Shown: one piece after another, positions 44,130 through 55,690 of the stretch
Layout of the letters: each line of letters opens with the position of its first letter
Numbering within the stretch: position 1 is the stretch's first letter
Assembly (NCBI GenBank): GCA_012934845.2
Contig: WNNJ02001495.1
Coordinates: 124,001 to 188,000, forward strand
Direction: 5' to 3'
Source of the DNA: Pomphorhynchus laevis
Taxonomy: Eukaryota > Acanthocephala > Palaeacanthocephala > Echinorhynchida > Pomphorhynchidae
DNA: 64,000 nucleotides
Position numbers and translations under genes: made by a program
The notes under the pieces: model-generated
Databases searched by the model: none
Told to the model about the DNA's origin: nothing
What the model saw: the letters and a program-made list of their open reading frames with translations, nothing else

Positions 44130-44640
44130 TGGTATCAGGCAATATCCCTCCGTTTCAGTCTTCAGAATTCACGATTGTTTTGCAGTCGAATGGAGTAAAG
44201 CATGTAAGAGTATCTCCGTATCACCCTAGATCATACTGTCTAGCAGAAAGGTTTATTCAAGTCCTTTAGAATAAAGTGATCAGACCTTACAATATACACG
44301 AGCGTCCAAAGCGATTGCAGCAATTCTTATTGTCAAATATGAACACATCGCTTAGTACCACAGGAAAACCACCGTCATTTGTCTTTACTGGTCATCGCTT
44401 GACTACCTTATTTGATCGTTTAAAACCGAATCTGCTTACCAAACTTGAACGTTATCACGCAAATAATAAAATATATTTTGATAAGAAATCAAAACCGAAG
44501 GAGTTCCAGGTAGGAGAAACGGTGTGGTATCGGCAGAAAAATAATAAACCGTGGTCGGTGGAGAAATATAAAACGTTCAAACTGGACATTGTACGTCGTG
44601 AGCAACGGTGATCAAAATTTCAGCTCACGCTAATATGCTT
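44130..44640 (+). mobile_element. Ty3/gypsy LTR-retrotransposon fossil (integrase end) inside the Penelope-like element
   Basis: A piece of a Ty3/gypsy (Mag-like) integrase region, recognised by its YHP...LAERF-type block and the 'TTGKPPSFVFTGHRL' segment that follows the catalytic core in this family. It is broken, a fragment only, with no LTRs recognised, lying between two halves of the Penelope-like element. Old. Confidence 0.7.
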
Positions 44641-45125
44641 CGTAAAGGGCACGGAATAGAGAAAAGAGAAAATATTAAAGATGAATACATATATCAAGAA
44701 AAAAAGGATTCAACACTGTCACAACAGATTGAAACAGCTACGATCAAAGTCAACAGATCATTACGAATTTAGATGCCGAAAATCAGGAAAATGGTAATTG
44801 CGCTCGGCAACTACCTAGACGTTCAGAAGAGTCCGTAAAGTCCCCGTTCGATATGACTGGAATGTGGTGTTGTAAAAGACCATGTTCATATGAAAGAAAA
44901 GAAAGGAAGAGAAATGTTGTGAATGAACACAGCAAATGCATGACAATAACGATTATCATAAACAGCATTTGCTTATGTTCATAAGCAGCAATGTGCATGG
45001 ACTGTATGGCTTTGTATTTTGACTTTATATTTGTAACAGCAACTATTTGTAGACGCTTGTGTTTGTTTGTACTAAAAAATACCATTGAGCGTTTGATTTG
45101 CAATGCTGGAAAACATAACATTAAG
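44641..45125. other. Unassigned insert sequence within the Penelope-like element
   Basis: Between the Ty3/gypsy piece and the resumed Penelope sequence. I see no gene; it may belong to the same foreign insertion. Confidence 0.35.
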
Positions 45126-46049
45126 ATATAAAATGTATGTTAGAGTATATTAATGATTTATATATTTTTAACTCTAATAATTTTTATTCAATAAGCGAAC
45201 AAATTTATCCCAGGTAGCCTTAATATCAGTTAAACCAATATTGTGAATAAGACGTTTTTCTAAAGAAATAATTTGTATAGGAATTTTTAACTATACAAGA
45301 ACAATATATTTAAAAATCAGAACAATTAAATTCTTCAATATAAGATAATCGTATCCAAATTATAGCTGACTTATTTTTAAGCTTTATAGAATATGCATTT
45401 GTTCATAACTGTTTAAAAATAAATTTAAATTATAGAGAGATATGAAATATATGTTTCGATATTTTGATGATATATGTGTATTTAATTCTAATAATTTTTA
45501 TGCAATTAGTAAGCAAATTTATCAAAGTAGCTTCATTCTTAACAAAACCAATATTAATGATAAAGAAGGTGTATATCTAGATATGAATATTAAATTAACA
45601 TTAACTAAAACTACTATTAATTTATATCGTAAAGATGACATATTTAAAATTTACAAGAAACATATTTTTGCATGAGCATTCATGCATACCATATAATATA
45701 AAATATAATACTTTAAATAATGAAATTTTAAAAATTGCAACAATATGTAATGATATTGGCTTTCTTCAAAATCATTTAAATAATTTAATAGATGCATATT
45801 TTAAACTAGGTTACTATAAAAATAACATCAAGCAGAAAATAGTAAAATATATAAATCAACACAATAATATAAAGAATAAATTTAAACTCTTAAGTGGCAA
45901 ATTTTTATGGATGGATAATAAATAATATACTTTGTATTAGAATAAGATACTAGATAAGCAAAGTTCGTCAGAGGAAATGGGTCATTAGAATGCATTTGGT
46001 CCCGTTGTTATGTTTGGTCGAGGAATAGGTGCCGAAACCTGATAACATA

Positions 46050-46320
46050 TCAGTTCCTCTTGATGACGTCAAATCCTTATTCTGATACATCGCCTGATAT
46101 TTATTATTCAATCCATAAAAATTGACTTTTATCTTAAATTTCAATTTTTTATTTTAACTTCATATAAATTATTTAAAATTTTATATAAATATTTATTATT
46201 TAATTATTTATTATTTAATTATTTATTATTTAATTATTTAAATTTTATTTAGTATTATTTTTAATTTATAAATACTATAAAATAAAAAGATTCAGTAAGC
46301 TGATCTGATAACTATATTTA
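46050..46320 (+). repeat. AT-rich dispersed repeat copy next to Penelope
   Basis: Starts GATGACGTCAAATCCTTATT, runs through TTTATTATTTAATTATT repeats, and ends near ATTCAGTAAGCTGATCTG; same family as 39.6-40.7 kb, opposite orientation. Confidence 0.6.
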
Positions 46321-48190
46321 AAATTATTTGTTTGATTACAAATGTTAAAGAATTTTTATTCTTTTCTTATTAGTCTAATATTTTCAAGCAACCATCAGGT
46401 ATATTTTATATTGTAAAATATACCTACCACATATAGCACCTCCTTTCTTTCATTGACAATATCTGTTGTTTAAACAGGTTTTGATTGGAAGTGTGGAGAC
46501 TTGAGGAATGTGATATCACATAATGTAGCAAGTAATAAATTTTCATTTAATTACAATAAAAGTTTAATTTAACTTACGGTAATTAAATAAACTTATCTAA
46601 CAGGCCAAGTAATCAATAAATAAATACGTAATCACGTTATAAATTTAAATCGACTATAATAAAGACAACTAAATATATGATGGTCAGAAAATACGAACTC
46701 ACGTCGGTTTTAGCTTATAAGATGGAGCCGCCGGCCATTTAGAATTACAAATTCTCATTTTCATTATTCCACATTTTTCTACTGCAGAATGATATCCTGT
46801 ATTTGTAGCTTTCTTTGAATCTTCTACCCTGTCCTGCATGTCTCTTGTTGGCGAAATATTTAGCAACTTTGCTAGATCAGTGATGTTAATATAAGAATCT
46901 TCCATTGTAAAAATTTGCTATTGATTGCCAAATCCGTTGAGAATTCAGTAAACTAAATTTAACGATAAAGGCGCGAAAATGCAAAGAAAAATTAATTTTA
47001 ATTTAATGATTTGTTAATATAGTAAGTGATTTTCGAATTTGTTTGAACTTGCAAATCCTTTAAGCAATTCCCACCTCCAAATGAACTTGTTCTTTCTATG
47101 TGAAATTAGTTAGGTAAAATGTTTGTTAATTTTATTAAACTAATTAATAAATAGTTGCATACATCTACTGCAAAGAAACATATCTCCGTAATTCTATTTC
47201 GCTTTTCATTCATTTATTGCGCTTTTCGATCTCCCCGAACAACTGCATTAAACCGTAAAACTGCCAGGTGCATTTCGACACAAGTGTCGGATACATGCAG
47301 GCGATTGACAGCGATAACACATCCAGCCAGTGGTGGATTTGATCATAGCCTTAGCTTCGATATTCTTCTGATTGCTATTTATTCGCATTGTCGCGTGTTT
47401 AGTTTTTACTGTTTTCCATCTTTGGGAATGCAAACTATCATGCAAGAAAATCTATTAAAAGATTAAATCTATTAAAACTATCATGTAAGGAAATCCGTAA
47501 TTCTATTCCACTTTTCTTTCCTTTGATTTGTCCACTATTGGGATTAGCGGAGGTAACTGAAACAGTCCACAAAGTGACTATCTCTACGGTTAATACAAAC
47601 CGGGAAATCCATAACCTCTAAAAATCTGACGTCGCTCAGACCTCCTATAAGGAGGTGAACAAACGATTGAAGCAACACATATTAAGACAGTCAAATGAGT
47701 AGGCCCTCTAGCGTTTCTTCTTTACCAAAATATGACTTTTTTCGTTGTGTCCGTTATACTCAAGAGCAAGCGGAAAAGACAAATATATTTTTGATGTATT
47801 GGGTCTCTAAACAGTAACTGAAATATAATTATTAAACTCATTATCATGATAATCACTTATTTTCATTCTAAAATAGTATTTTGTATTTTGTATTTCAATA
47901 TATTTATAAATGATACTTTTTTTACAAAATCATCAAATAATTCAATTTTTATGTAAATCATTCAAATTTTTGAACATTACGATAGGTATTCTGATTATTC
48001 ATTATAATTACTATAATATATATACAATTTTTGTAAATAATAAATTAATAAATCGTTGTAATTAATTTTTATAATTTAATGTTTATAAATCAAAAAGAAA
48101 ATATGTATACTTCTAAATTTGATTCATAAATCTTCAAAATTATGTGCTAAAGTTATATATAAACTAACAGTTATGTTACAAACTAACAGC
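46321..48190. other. Sparse region; no supported gene
   Basis: Two short open stretches with AT-rich host-like codon use (46699-46905 minus, starting 'MEDSYINITDLAKLLNISPT'; 47155-47466 plus) could be exons but show no recognised domain. Otherwise non-coding. Confidence 0.35.
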
Positions 48191-48194
48191 ACTG

Positions 48195-48335
48195 TAATTA
48201 TAAATGAATCAAATCAGCTAACTGAGTCGACGTATTTAATATAATTATTATAAAATTAATTCTTTTAGTGATCTTTCAATTTTTTAATTATAATTTTTTA
48301 TAAAATTTATATTAATTTTAGTCTGTACACGATAT
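48195..48335 (-). repeat. AT-rich dispersed repeat copy
   Basis: AATCAGCTAACTGAGTCGAC followed by AT-only sequence; same family as 39.6-40.7 kb. Confidence 0.55.
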
Positions 48336-48549
48336 GTTGTTACTCAATATACGGATCATCATGCTGTTCTTATCGAAATCTTGCAGAGCAGCATGTGTAT
48401 GTAAGAGCAGATGCATTACGCATGCGAGCAAATGATATAATCGTAGCTGAAAATGATGTGTTCAGCTTTTGTTCGCATTCTCAAAGCCATTGAGGCACAT
48501 TTTGCTATTTTAATCGATACATCTTGTCACAGTTTGCTAATGCACTCAT

Positions 48550-50270
48550 TGTAGTTTGGATGGGATCTTGAGACTCTGCGTTTTGCTATGATCTGCATTT
48601 TCTGATAAGCGACTGGACCAACCCCACTAACTGCAAAGTACACCATTAGATAGAAGGTTTCCTATTCGACCTGTGTGATATTACATCATATTTCTGAAGT
48701 TTTCGATTTTTATGATACTTGAAACAATCCGAATGTCTCTGTCAGTATGACGGCGCATAAGAATTGAATATGCATATATCGCTAAACGACCGCTCCGTTG
48801 AACTACTTGTTAATCCGTAAAACGCGATATCTGCTCTAGCGTTTCTCTCTTGTCGTTGACTGTGATTTGAGTATGATTGAATCATTTACCGGCGATAGAA
48901 TTGCTTCAACAATTACGAGTTTACCAATTTTTCGAATTTCCGCTGCTATTGTGTCGCACAACATTATAGCGAATTATGGTGATACCATTTGTTTTACAAG
49001 ACAACGCATGGTAGCTCTGAGTTGTGCCCAACAAGAACAGGATCTTACAAAAAAATATGTTTAGATCGTATCGCACAGCTATGGCGTCCTAAAATTCGTT
49101 TTTGATATTGTCAGCTTTGTTCAAGGACGTTCATGACTTAGCCATAATGAAGCTCCTGTAGAACTCGTATTTGAGAAAATGCGTTTTAAATTTCTATTCG
49201 AATCCCATACAAGTTTTATCTTATCATCGAAAACACTCTTTTCTCTTTTATTTCGAATACTTTTTGCGATCAGTTATTGTTTGTTTCGAAGCTGATCCCC
49301 ATAACTCAATCGAGTAAAGGTAATATAGCCATGAGTGAATTTTCAAACTTAAGCTCTCCTAGGCCTGTTGGTTCTACTAATCTGAGTCCACCATGTCTTA
49401 ACGGAAGTTTGCTGATCCTTCGCATTTCCTCATCAATGACCGTAAAATTCAGAATGTCTAGCAATAACTCTTCAAATAATTATCTTTTCAGCTGCTGAAA
49501 TCTCAACTACGAAATTTGACAAGTGTGGTTTATGTATCTTCATTGTTGCTGAATTGATTTAGTAAGTAGTGTAAAAGCGTAACGAGGATCGAACTCAGCT
49601 ACCTTACTTACTAGCGTAAGTACTTCGGTCCACCGAACACACTTCTTGATTTTCTCATTAATAAATTTTTCATCCCTTGTATAGCTACCCAGAAGTGTGA
49701 ATCTACATGTTCTTATTTTCAATGATGTGTGTTTGAACATTAATAGTTGTTCTTGTGATACGTCTTTATGTGCCACAAAAGTGCATTTCCCTGAGTTTAC
49801 AAGGAATTCATACTTTGGTCCAATTTTTAGCACTTCATTCCACACTCTGTTAATGTTTTCAAATGAGTCAACGCATGCTTCATAGTCCGCATACTGTCGA
49901 TTTGTTATTCCAGGTGTATGCTCTTGAAGACGAATGATTAAAGGTAGTGAAGCGGTAGCGAAAGCTGGCATGGAGAGTGGGTCTCCTTGTGTGAACCCCT
50001 CAGACGATAAACATGTTTCGCCCTGAACAGTAAGAACTTATGTTTTATCATAGCAGTTATTCAGTCTTTGTGACAATTATGGACATATATGGTTCATATG
50101 CGCCATAGCTAGTTTCCTGTTTATTCAATTAAATGTATTCCTTGCATCTAGCAGTAGCACACAGTTGTTAACAGGCTTCTCGAAGTCATGTCAAATTGAG
50201 TGAACCGTTGCCTCGATACCGCTGCGTTGCCCTATACAGTTTGCGGGTTACCCACAAATGACCCCTTATA
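48550..50270 (-). mobile_element. Older copy of the RT plus restriction-like-endonuclease LINE
   Basis: Minus strand: RT fragment 49971-49540 ('AFATASLPLIIRLQEHTPGI', 'NRQYADYEACV' where the intact copy has WYADDANCV, 'SGKCTFVAHKDV'); then 'GGLRLVEPTGLGELKFENS' near 49400; then the endonuclease zinc motif and RHN block near 49020-48930 ('SYHALSCKTNGITI', 'VVRHN'). Order and spacing match the copy at 50.66-53.54 kb. Frames broken repeatedly; much older. Confidence 0.7.
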
Positions 50271-50647
50271 TTGATAAAAAATAACCTCGGAATAATAAAA
50301 AATAATAACGAATAATAATAACAAATTATTAAAAATAATAAATTTAAAAAATGATAATAAAGAGATTACACACGTGGGTAAAAATAATAATAATTTTTAC
50401 CCACACCTCTCGGCCTAGGTAAAAATTAAAGAAATTACAAAAATAACCACATAAATATAATTGTAATCAAGGCACATTGATAAATAGATTGTTCAACATT
50501 CAGGAATCAAAATTAATAAAGATATCCGATTTAAGTTCACACGTTTGGCTTTAATCACGAATGAGAGTGAAATGGTTGTCTGATCTTGCAGAACTTTGAG
50601 TGATACTCGTCTAGTGAGACTCGCCATATCATAGGACGTTTGTGACA
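50271..50647. other. Non-coding spacer between the two RLE LINE copies
   Basis: AAT-rich simple sequence (AATAATAA runs, 50290-50400), including CACGTGGGTAAAAATAAT and its near-inverse TTTTTACCCACACC. No gene. Confidence 0.5.
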
Positions 50648-53559
50648 ACGTCCACTTTTTTATTTTTTTATTTTTTTTAATAAAAAATATTTATTGTAAA
50701 TCAAATAAACACAAGACTTTCAAAGTCCCCTAATGGGCAACAGTAGAACAATCCCTAACGGGTCACAATGGAAATAAAAAATAATATATCAAATTTGAAC
50801 ATCCTGGCACGACAGTGTATCTTGAATTTTAAGATCATATATCGGTTCACCAACAAAATTTTCCATTGCAATTCCTGCAAACCTTCCAGTTATCGACCTC
50901 GCATTTCGCAATGCGACTGAAGCCGACCTAGCCATTAGAAAACCAATGTCAACTCTAAGGTCTTCAATGCAACGATTGTAGGGTCGTTTAGATTTTTCAG
51001 CTTCCAATTTCGCCATCCGCTTCAAAACTAGCTGAGCCTCATTACCCATAGCACCGTTGCACGCTATTACGAACGGGTAAAAATTTGCGTCTTCAAACTT
51101 GGCAACACGTTCGCTATACTTGGCCATTTTCCTTTGTGTGTGGTAATTGAAGTGGTTATCCGGATTATTCGAACGATACGATTGGGCTAGGTGGTTGAAT
51201 GTACAAATGTCCAGTAAGGACCGCTCTAATGTATCACCGAATAAACCGTTGCATTCAATGTCGAGTCTTGCGTCTATATCCCGTGTTGTTGTAGGTCGCT
51301 CGAATTCGACATTTTCAGGCAGTGTTCGTAATACAGGCTCAATTGCGACAGACGACGTCACTTGGGTTAATCTCGATGCAACAAAATTGCGAACAGCATT
51401 ATGCCTTATTGTTGGCAGACCTCCAACTTGACACGCAAGGCAATGTCTGAGATCAAAACAGTTACCGCAGGTACAATTTTGTGGTGCGTTAGGAGGTGGC
51501 CAGCCATATCTTATAGCAAGTGCGTCTTGAAATTGACGTTTACTCAAATATCGTTTGTAACTCACTATTGGTTTTGCCGATAGCCAAGTTGATGTTCCGG
51601 GACGTGATAAATAGCTTAAGGTGGAGGTAAAAGATGTTCGTAAAGTTGAGGCAGTATCCCGCCTCTCTTTCCACAATACATTATTTTCTTCTTTTAGAGA
51701 TACGGCGATTTTCTTTTGTATGTCTTTTAATGCGTTTCCTGTAATATGTTCTAGTAGTGGATTACATATTAGTTTTGAGTTTCGAAATTTTCTCTCTGGT
51801 TCATCATTAGGATCATCAATCCCAAGACCTCCAAATCGTTTTGGCAACAATAACATATTGACATATTCATCATCTGTTATTAAACCTGTTATTGCTGGAA
51901 TAAGCTGTTTCAACAGTGAATCAGACAGTTTGGCGTATGAATTTAGACTCCCTTCACATGTTCTTTGAACATATGTCCACTTATACTGGAGGGACTGAGT
52001 CAGGGCCACATACGCAATATGAGGATTCAGTTTAGCAACATCTGTAAGGTTGGATACTAGATCAGCCCAACGCCTAACTTTTTCGGTAATAAACTCGTCT
52101 ACAAAAGATTGTGTTCCAATAACCGATCCCAAAATTCGTGTTCCATTTGTGACTATTTTAACTCCGCATCCTTGAAATACAGTTCCAGAATAAGCTAAAT
52201 TTTGTTCATGTACTACTACTTGACATTTTTGCTCATTAAGTATAAATCCATACTTGTGTGCATTTTGTCTTAGGAAGTTCCAAACCTTGACCAAGCTCTC
52301 AACCTTTCCTACACAATTCGCATCGTCCGCGTACCATCTGTGAGATACATCTGGCACTAAAGATTGAATCCGTTTTATTAGAGGTAAAGAAGCTGCGGCA
52401 AAGGCAAACATTGAGAGTGGGTCACCTTGTGTGAACCCTTCTTTCGCATAGATAATATCACCATCGACACACAATGAAGTTGGGTCAGTGTAGAGATTTG
52501 CCATAAGTGTTGACATAGATGGGCACACAAACTCTATATTTTTCAGCGCTAGATTTCTATTTATACAGTTGAATGCGTTTGATGCATCTACTTGCAGAAT
52601 CGCAGAATATTGAGATTGTCTAAATTGCTCAGCAACTGAGTGAACTGCTGCTTCCACCCCACACCGCTGACCTGCACATAGCTGTTCAAGACCTGCTACT
52701 GATCGTAAATCTTCTTGTATAATCTCGCATAAAACTTTACCTATGATTCTCCTTTCGACGTTTCCGATTCCAATAGGTCGAACCCCAGGATTTTTGTCAA
52801 GAGGAATGAGACGACTAGCCGTAAAAGCATTGAGAGAGCCAGATGGCAGTAATGAGGTAGCGATTGTGACTGCTAAACTAGCTAAAGATTCTGCTAATTT
52901 AATCGAACTATGACCAAATGACTCTAGCATGATACACCAATTATGTGCGTCCATGCCTGAGGGGCCTGCAGATCCTTGTGTGCGACGTGCAGCGGAAATG
53001 ATATTACTTGCCGAAATAGATTGAAACCTGATTGGATGATGATTGACGGATCCAGGAACGGGACCTTTTAATATCGAGTCTGAATAAACTTCTCTTGAAT
53101 TAGGATGTAGTTGTTTGAGTTTTTCCATCACCGTTATTCCACCTATGTAATCCCCCAAAGATAGAATCTTCATTTCAGCTTCAGGGTTTTCAAGTATTCG
53201 CATCGCTGTTCCAATCTTGCCCTGCTGCATTAATCTACAAAACCTGTCAGTCCATTTTGCAGTAGAACAATGGGATTTACATTGTGTAGATTCATTTTGT
53301 AAATAACGAGCTTCTGAATATAGGTCTAGTAGTTCGTGGTCTGCCCAAAGCTTAAGTCGTCGTTGAATGTTTGATCTCACTAATTTGCATCCAGAATTTC
53401 GTGTCCGTTGAAGTACCAATTGGCATAGCACAACTATCGACTTTAGAGTAGATGACATGTTCAGCGGATTATCACTTGCGATCATATAGAGAGAACTCAG
53501 TTTGTCAATAAAAGAGTTTGCAGCATTGCATTTAAATAAGCTGTACGTCCACTTTTTTA
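50648..53559 (-). mobile_element. Young RLE-type LINE insertion with 15-bp target-site duplication
   Basis: ACGTCCACTTTTTTA occurs at 50648-50662 and again at 53545-53559, exactly bracketing the element. On the minus strand the element ends in an A-rich tail (AATAAA / AAAAAAATAAAAAA, plus-strand 50663-50695) next to the duplication, as target-primed reverse transcription predicts. It holds a single uninterrupted long ORF. The frame stays open from the ATG back to the 5' junction, so this is probably a 5'-truncated copy of a longer element. Confidence 0.85.
50789..53485 (-). CDS. Reverse transcriptase with C-terminal restriction-like endonuclease, 898 aa
   Basis: RT part: 'GPSGMDAHNW' (~179), 'LIPLDKNPGVRPIGIG' (~225), 'LCAGQRCGVEAAVHS' (~265), 'LQVDASNAFNCINRN' (~295), 'GFTQGDPLSMFAFAAASLPL' (~345) and 'HRWYADDANCVG' (~380, catalytic pair present). 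After ~300 residues of thumb and linker comes a zinc motif ('CTCGNCFDLRHCLAC'), 'GLPTIRHNAVRN' and the nuclease core 'DARLDIEC' ... 'ERSLLDICTF' (Asp...Asp...Glu pattern of PD-(D/E)XK nucleases). This domain order is that of the R2/NeSL-type superclade; the exact clade is not determined. N-terminal DNA-binding fingers usual in R2 are absent here, consistent with 5' truncation. There are no internal stops. Confidence 0.85.
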   Translation of the reverse strand: MIASDNPLNMSSTLKSIVVLCQLVLQRTRNSGCKLVRSNIQRRLKLWADHELLDLYSEARYLQNESTQCKSHCSTAKWTDRFCRLMQQGKIGTAMRILENPEAEMKILSLGDYIGGITVMEKLKQLHPNSREVYSDSILKGPVPGSVNHHPIRFQSISASNIISAARRTQGSAGPSGMDAHNWCIMLESFGHSSIKLAESLASLAVTIATSLLPSGSLNAFTASRLIPLDKNPGVRPIGIGNVERRIIGKVLCEIIQEDLRSVAGLEQLCAGQRCGVEAAVHSVAEQFRQSQYSAILQVDASNAFNCINRNLALKNIEFVCPSMSTLMANLYTDPTSLCVDGDIIYAKEGFTQGDPLSMFAFAAASLPLIKRIQSLVPDVSHRWYADDANCVGKVESLVKVWNFLRQNAHKYGFILNEQKCQVVVHEQNLAYSGTVFQGCGVKIVTNGTRILGSVIGTQSFVDEFITEKVRRWADLVSNLTDVAKLNPHIAYVALTQSLQYKWTYVQRTCEGSLNSYAKLSDSLLKQLIPAITGLITDDEYVNMLLLPKRFGGLGIDDPNDEPERKFRNSKLICNPLLEHITGNALKDIQKKIAVSLKEENNVLWKERRDTASTLRTSFTSTLSYLSRPGTSTWLSAKPIVSYKRYLSKRQFQDALAIRYGWPPPNAPQNCTCGNCFDLRHCLACQVGGLPTIRHNAVRNFVASRLTQVTSSVAIEPVLRTLPENVEFERPTTTRDIDARLDIECNGLFGDTLERSLLDICTFNHLAQSYRSNNPDNHFNYHTQRKMAKYSERVAKFEDANFYPFVIACNGAMGNEAQLVLKRMAKLEAEKSKRPYNRCIEDLRVDIGFLMARSASVALRNARSITGRFAGIAMENFVGEPIYDLKIQDTLSCQDVQI

Positions 53560-54380
53560 AATAATAATAACAATAATAATGCTAAAAAATGGAAAATACA
53601 ATAGTGTCAACATATATACTTCCTTCATATCCTTAATATTTGATCGTGTTCAATTTCTTTTTTAAATAGTTGAAACTGATCCATTATTGATAAATATTTA
53701 TTGGAGCTTGATCAAAGGAAGAAATTATTTTTGATATTTCGCTAACCACTGTTAGCGCTTTCAGAAAATTACGATGTATTAATGAATTATTAAAGTAAAA
53801 ACACAAAATTCACATATATTTTCGTATTATACGACTTTTTCGACCCCAGCCAAGTATCGGGCCCAAATCGAGTTTCCTTTCTTTTTTCTTTCTTTTTGCA
53901 GGTTTCGATTGAGATTTCTTTGGTTGGATGTCGAGGATAAGAATTTTAAACAAAAATTCAAAATGATAAACTGCTAAAATTCAGTTCTAAAAAATAAAAA
54001 TTCAAAATCATCATAAAAAACAAAATTTGGATAAAATTGATATTACCAATAAAATAAAAATATTTTGTAACATTATCCTAAAATTATTTGAACAATGACA
54101 AAAAAATGAAGATATAATACATTTAATTTTACTTTTCTTAATTTCTCTAATTTCTCTGACAAGGCACTTGTAGGTAAGCGCAATATAAAATTAATATATA
54201 CATCCAATTTTAGAAAAATATCCAAATAAATTTCAAACAAGATAAACAAAAAATTATTCAAAATATTTGATTTTTAAATTGTAAAATAAAACATATTTTT
54301 TAATTAATTTATTTTTAATTTCAATTTCGTTCATAAAAAATTTATTTATTAAAATTAATAATCGTTTTAAAAATAGATAT
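53560..54380. other. AT-rich non-coding spacer
   Basis: No gene; simple AAT and AAATAAAA runs. Confidence 0.5.
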
Positions 54381-54385
54381 CGTTG

Positions 54386-55690
54386 TTATAAAGGGCGAAT
54401 GTTTGAGTAGAAATACAATCCGCTCAATACAAACGCATTGAGCACAATTACACATCTACCCAAACCGGCATTTAATCGTCTCGCTCTTTCAAACATACGT
54501 AGCCCTTTTCTAACTAATTTGAAACACCTGGCCATATCTGACCTAGGATGCAAACGTGGTTCGAAAACGGATCCCAGAATGCGCACCCGACGCTTTCGAT
54601 TCCCTGGAAGAGAATCGAGGAAACGAGTGTGCTTTCCAGGACGCCAAAATCTGTAATAAACAAAATTGCTCTTCGCTGGGTTTAAAGACAAGCCAAACTT
54701 CGCTAAGCGATGAGCAACAATGTCCATTACAGACTTCATTCGCCCTTCAAACCTTGCATCCGACAGAGTATTTCTCTTAAATGCGATCGAGATGTCGTCC
54801 GCATAAATGATGGCGTGGGTGTTCCTATCCAAAAGACCCTCCAGAACTCCCCTCGTCACTATCATATAAATGATAGGAGACAGAGGTGAGCCCTGGGGAA
54901 GTCCTTTGTTGATATGATAGTACTTACCCCTGTCATCATCCAAGTAGAAAGTTCTTGCTTTTAATATACCCAGGACACGATGCAACAAATTACTCGGTAT
55001 ACTATCACTGGTTAACGTTGTAACTATTGCATCATGCCCCAAGTTGTCGAAGGCCGCCGACACATCCAGCGAATAGAGGACTGCAGGTCGTCTATCGCTG
55101 GTGAGAAAACTCTGCATGGACCTTACTGCCTTAACAGTTCCCCTTCCTCTACGAAACCCGTGAATGTGGTCTCCCAACATATCACGATCTTCGTAGAATC
55201 GGGAAAGGATCCTAGCAAGAGCTCTCTCATACACCATAACAATATTATTAGATATTGTTATGGGTCTTGTGTCTTTAGCATTCGACACCCATCTTCCCTT
55301 CGCAAGGAACACCACTTTTCCGACCGCAATATCACACCAAGATGCTAAAGGTACTCATAGCATCTTGGCAGCAATATCCGTCCGAACCTTATCGACAATC
55401 AATTTGGTCGCAGCAGCACATGCCGAAGACCCGTTAGACGAAGTATTTGGCACGACTGGCCACGCACTCAAAATGTCCTCGATAGTGATGTCCTCTTGCG
55501 AATTGTCGATGGTCGAAAACAAGAGTTTCATACGGATCTTCATCATTTTCCTCTCTGTCCATCTTTCAGCATTGGCTAGGTGTTTCATTTTCATTTCATG
55601 AAGTACATTCCCAAAACCCTTAGAGGATATCCACTTAGAAGCCGCTGCCCTCCAAGAACGGAAGGTGGATTCGCCTAATGGTTTGCCACC
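54386..55690 (-). CDS. LINE G reverse transcriptase segment
   Basis: One frame from about 55690 with a single TGA near 55352. The downstream open part begins 'MVFLAKGRWVSNAKDTRPIT' (55315). RT motifs: 'HIHGFRRGRGTVKAVRS', 'LYSLDVSAAFDNLGHDAIVT', 'INKGLPQGSPLSPIIYMI', 'AIIYADDISIAFK' (catalytic pair present) and 'LSLNPAKSNFVYY', followed by 'RRVRILGSVFE'. Similar to I/Jockey-group RTs. It should be translated as a continuation of the gag-endonuclease ORF in an active element. Confidence 0.8.

Larger units (their letters stand above)
43112..46050 (+). mobile_element. Penelope-like element, broken and invaded
   Basis: The RT family is recognised by 'ITTIDKASNNFVFICKKLYY', 'PILYWNPKLHKNPIKPRFIC', 'NTYDFSTLYTNLDL', 'VKGVPMVDNSSPIIADLL' and, after an interruption, 'FRYFDDICVFNSNNF'. 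These are the signature blocks of Penelope RT. The element is not intact: it is divided by foreign DNA (44.1-45.1 kb) and by a second partial Penelope copy (about 45.13-45.42 kb), giving duplicated stretches (ATTATAGCTGACTTATT at 44050 and 45358). Penelope elements often carry hammerhead ribozymes; none with an intact core was found next to this copy. Confidence 0.8.

Noticed and set aside
46699-46905. 68-aa minus-strand ORF as a gene
   Set aside because: An ATG-started open stretch with no recognised domain or neighbouring exon; too weak to call.
51147-51968. Plus-strand ORFs of 60-115 aa
   Set aside because: Antisense shadows of the intact RT/nuclease ORF at 50789-53485.
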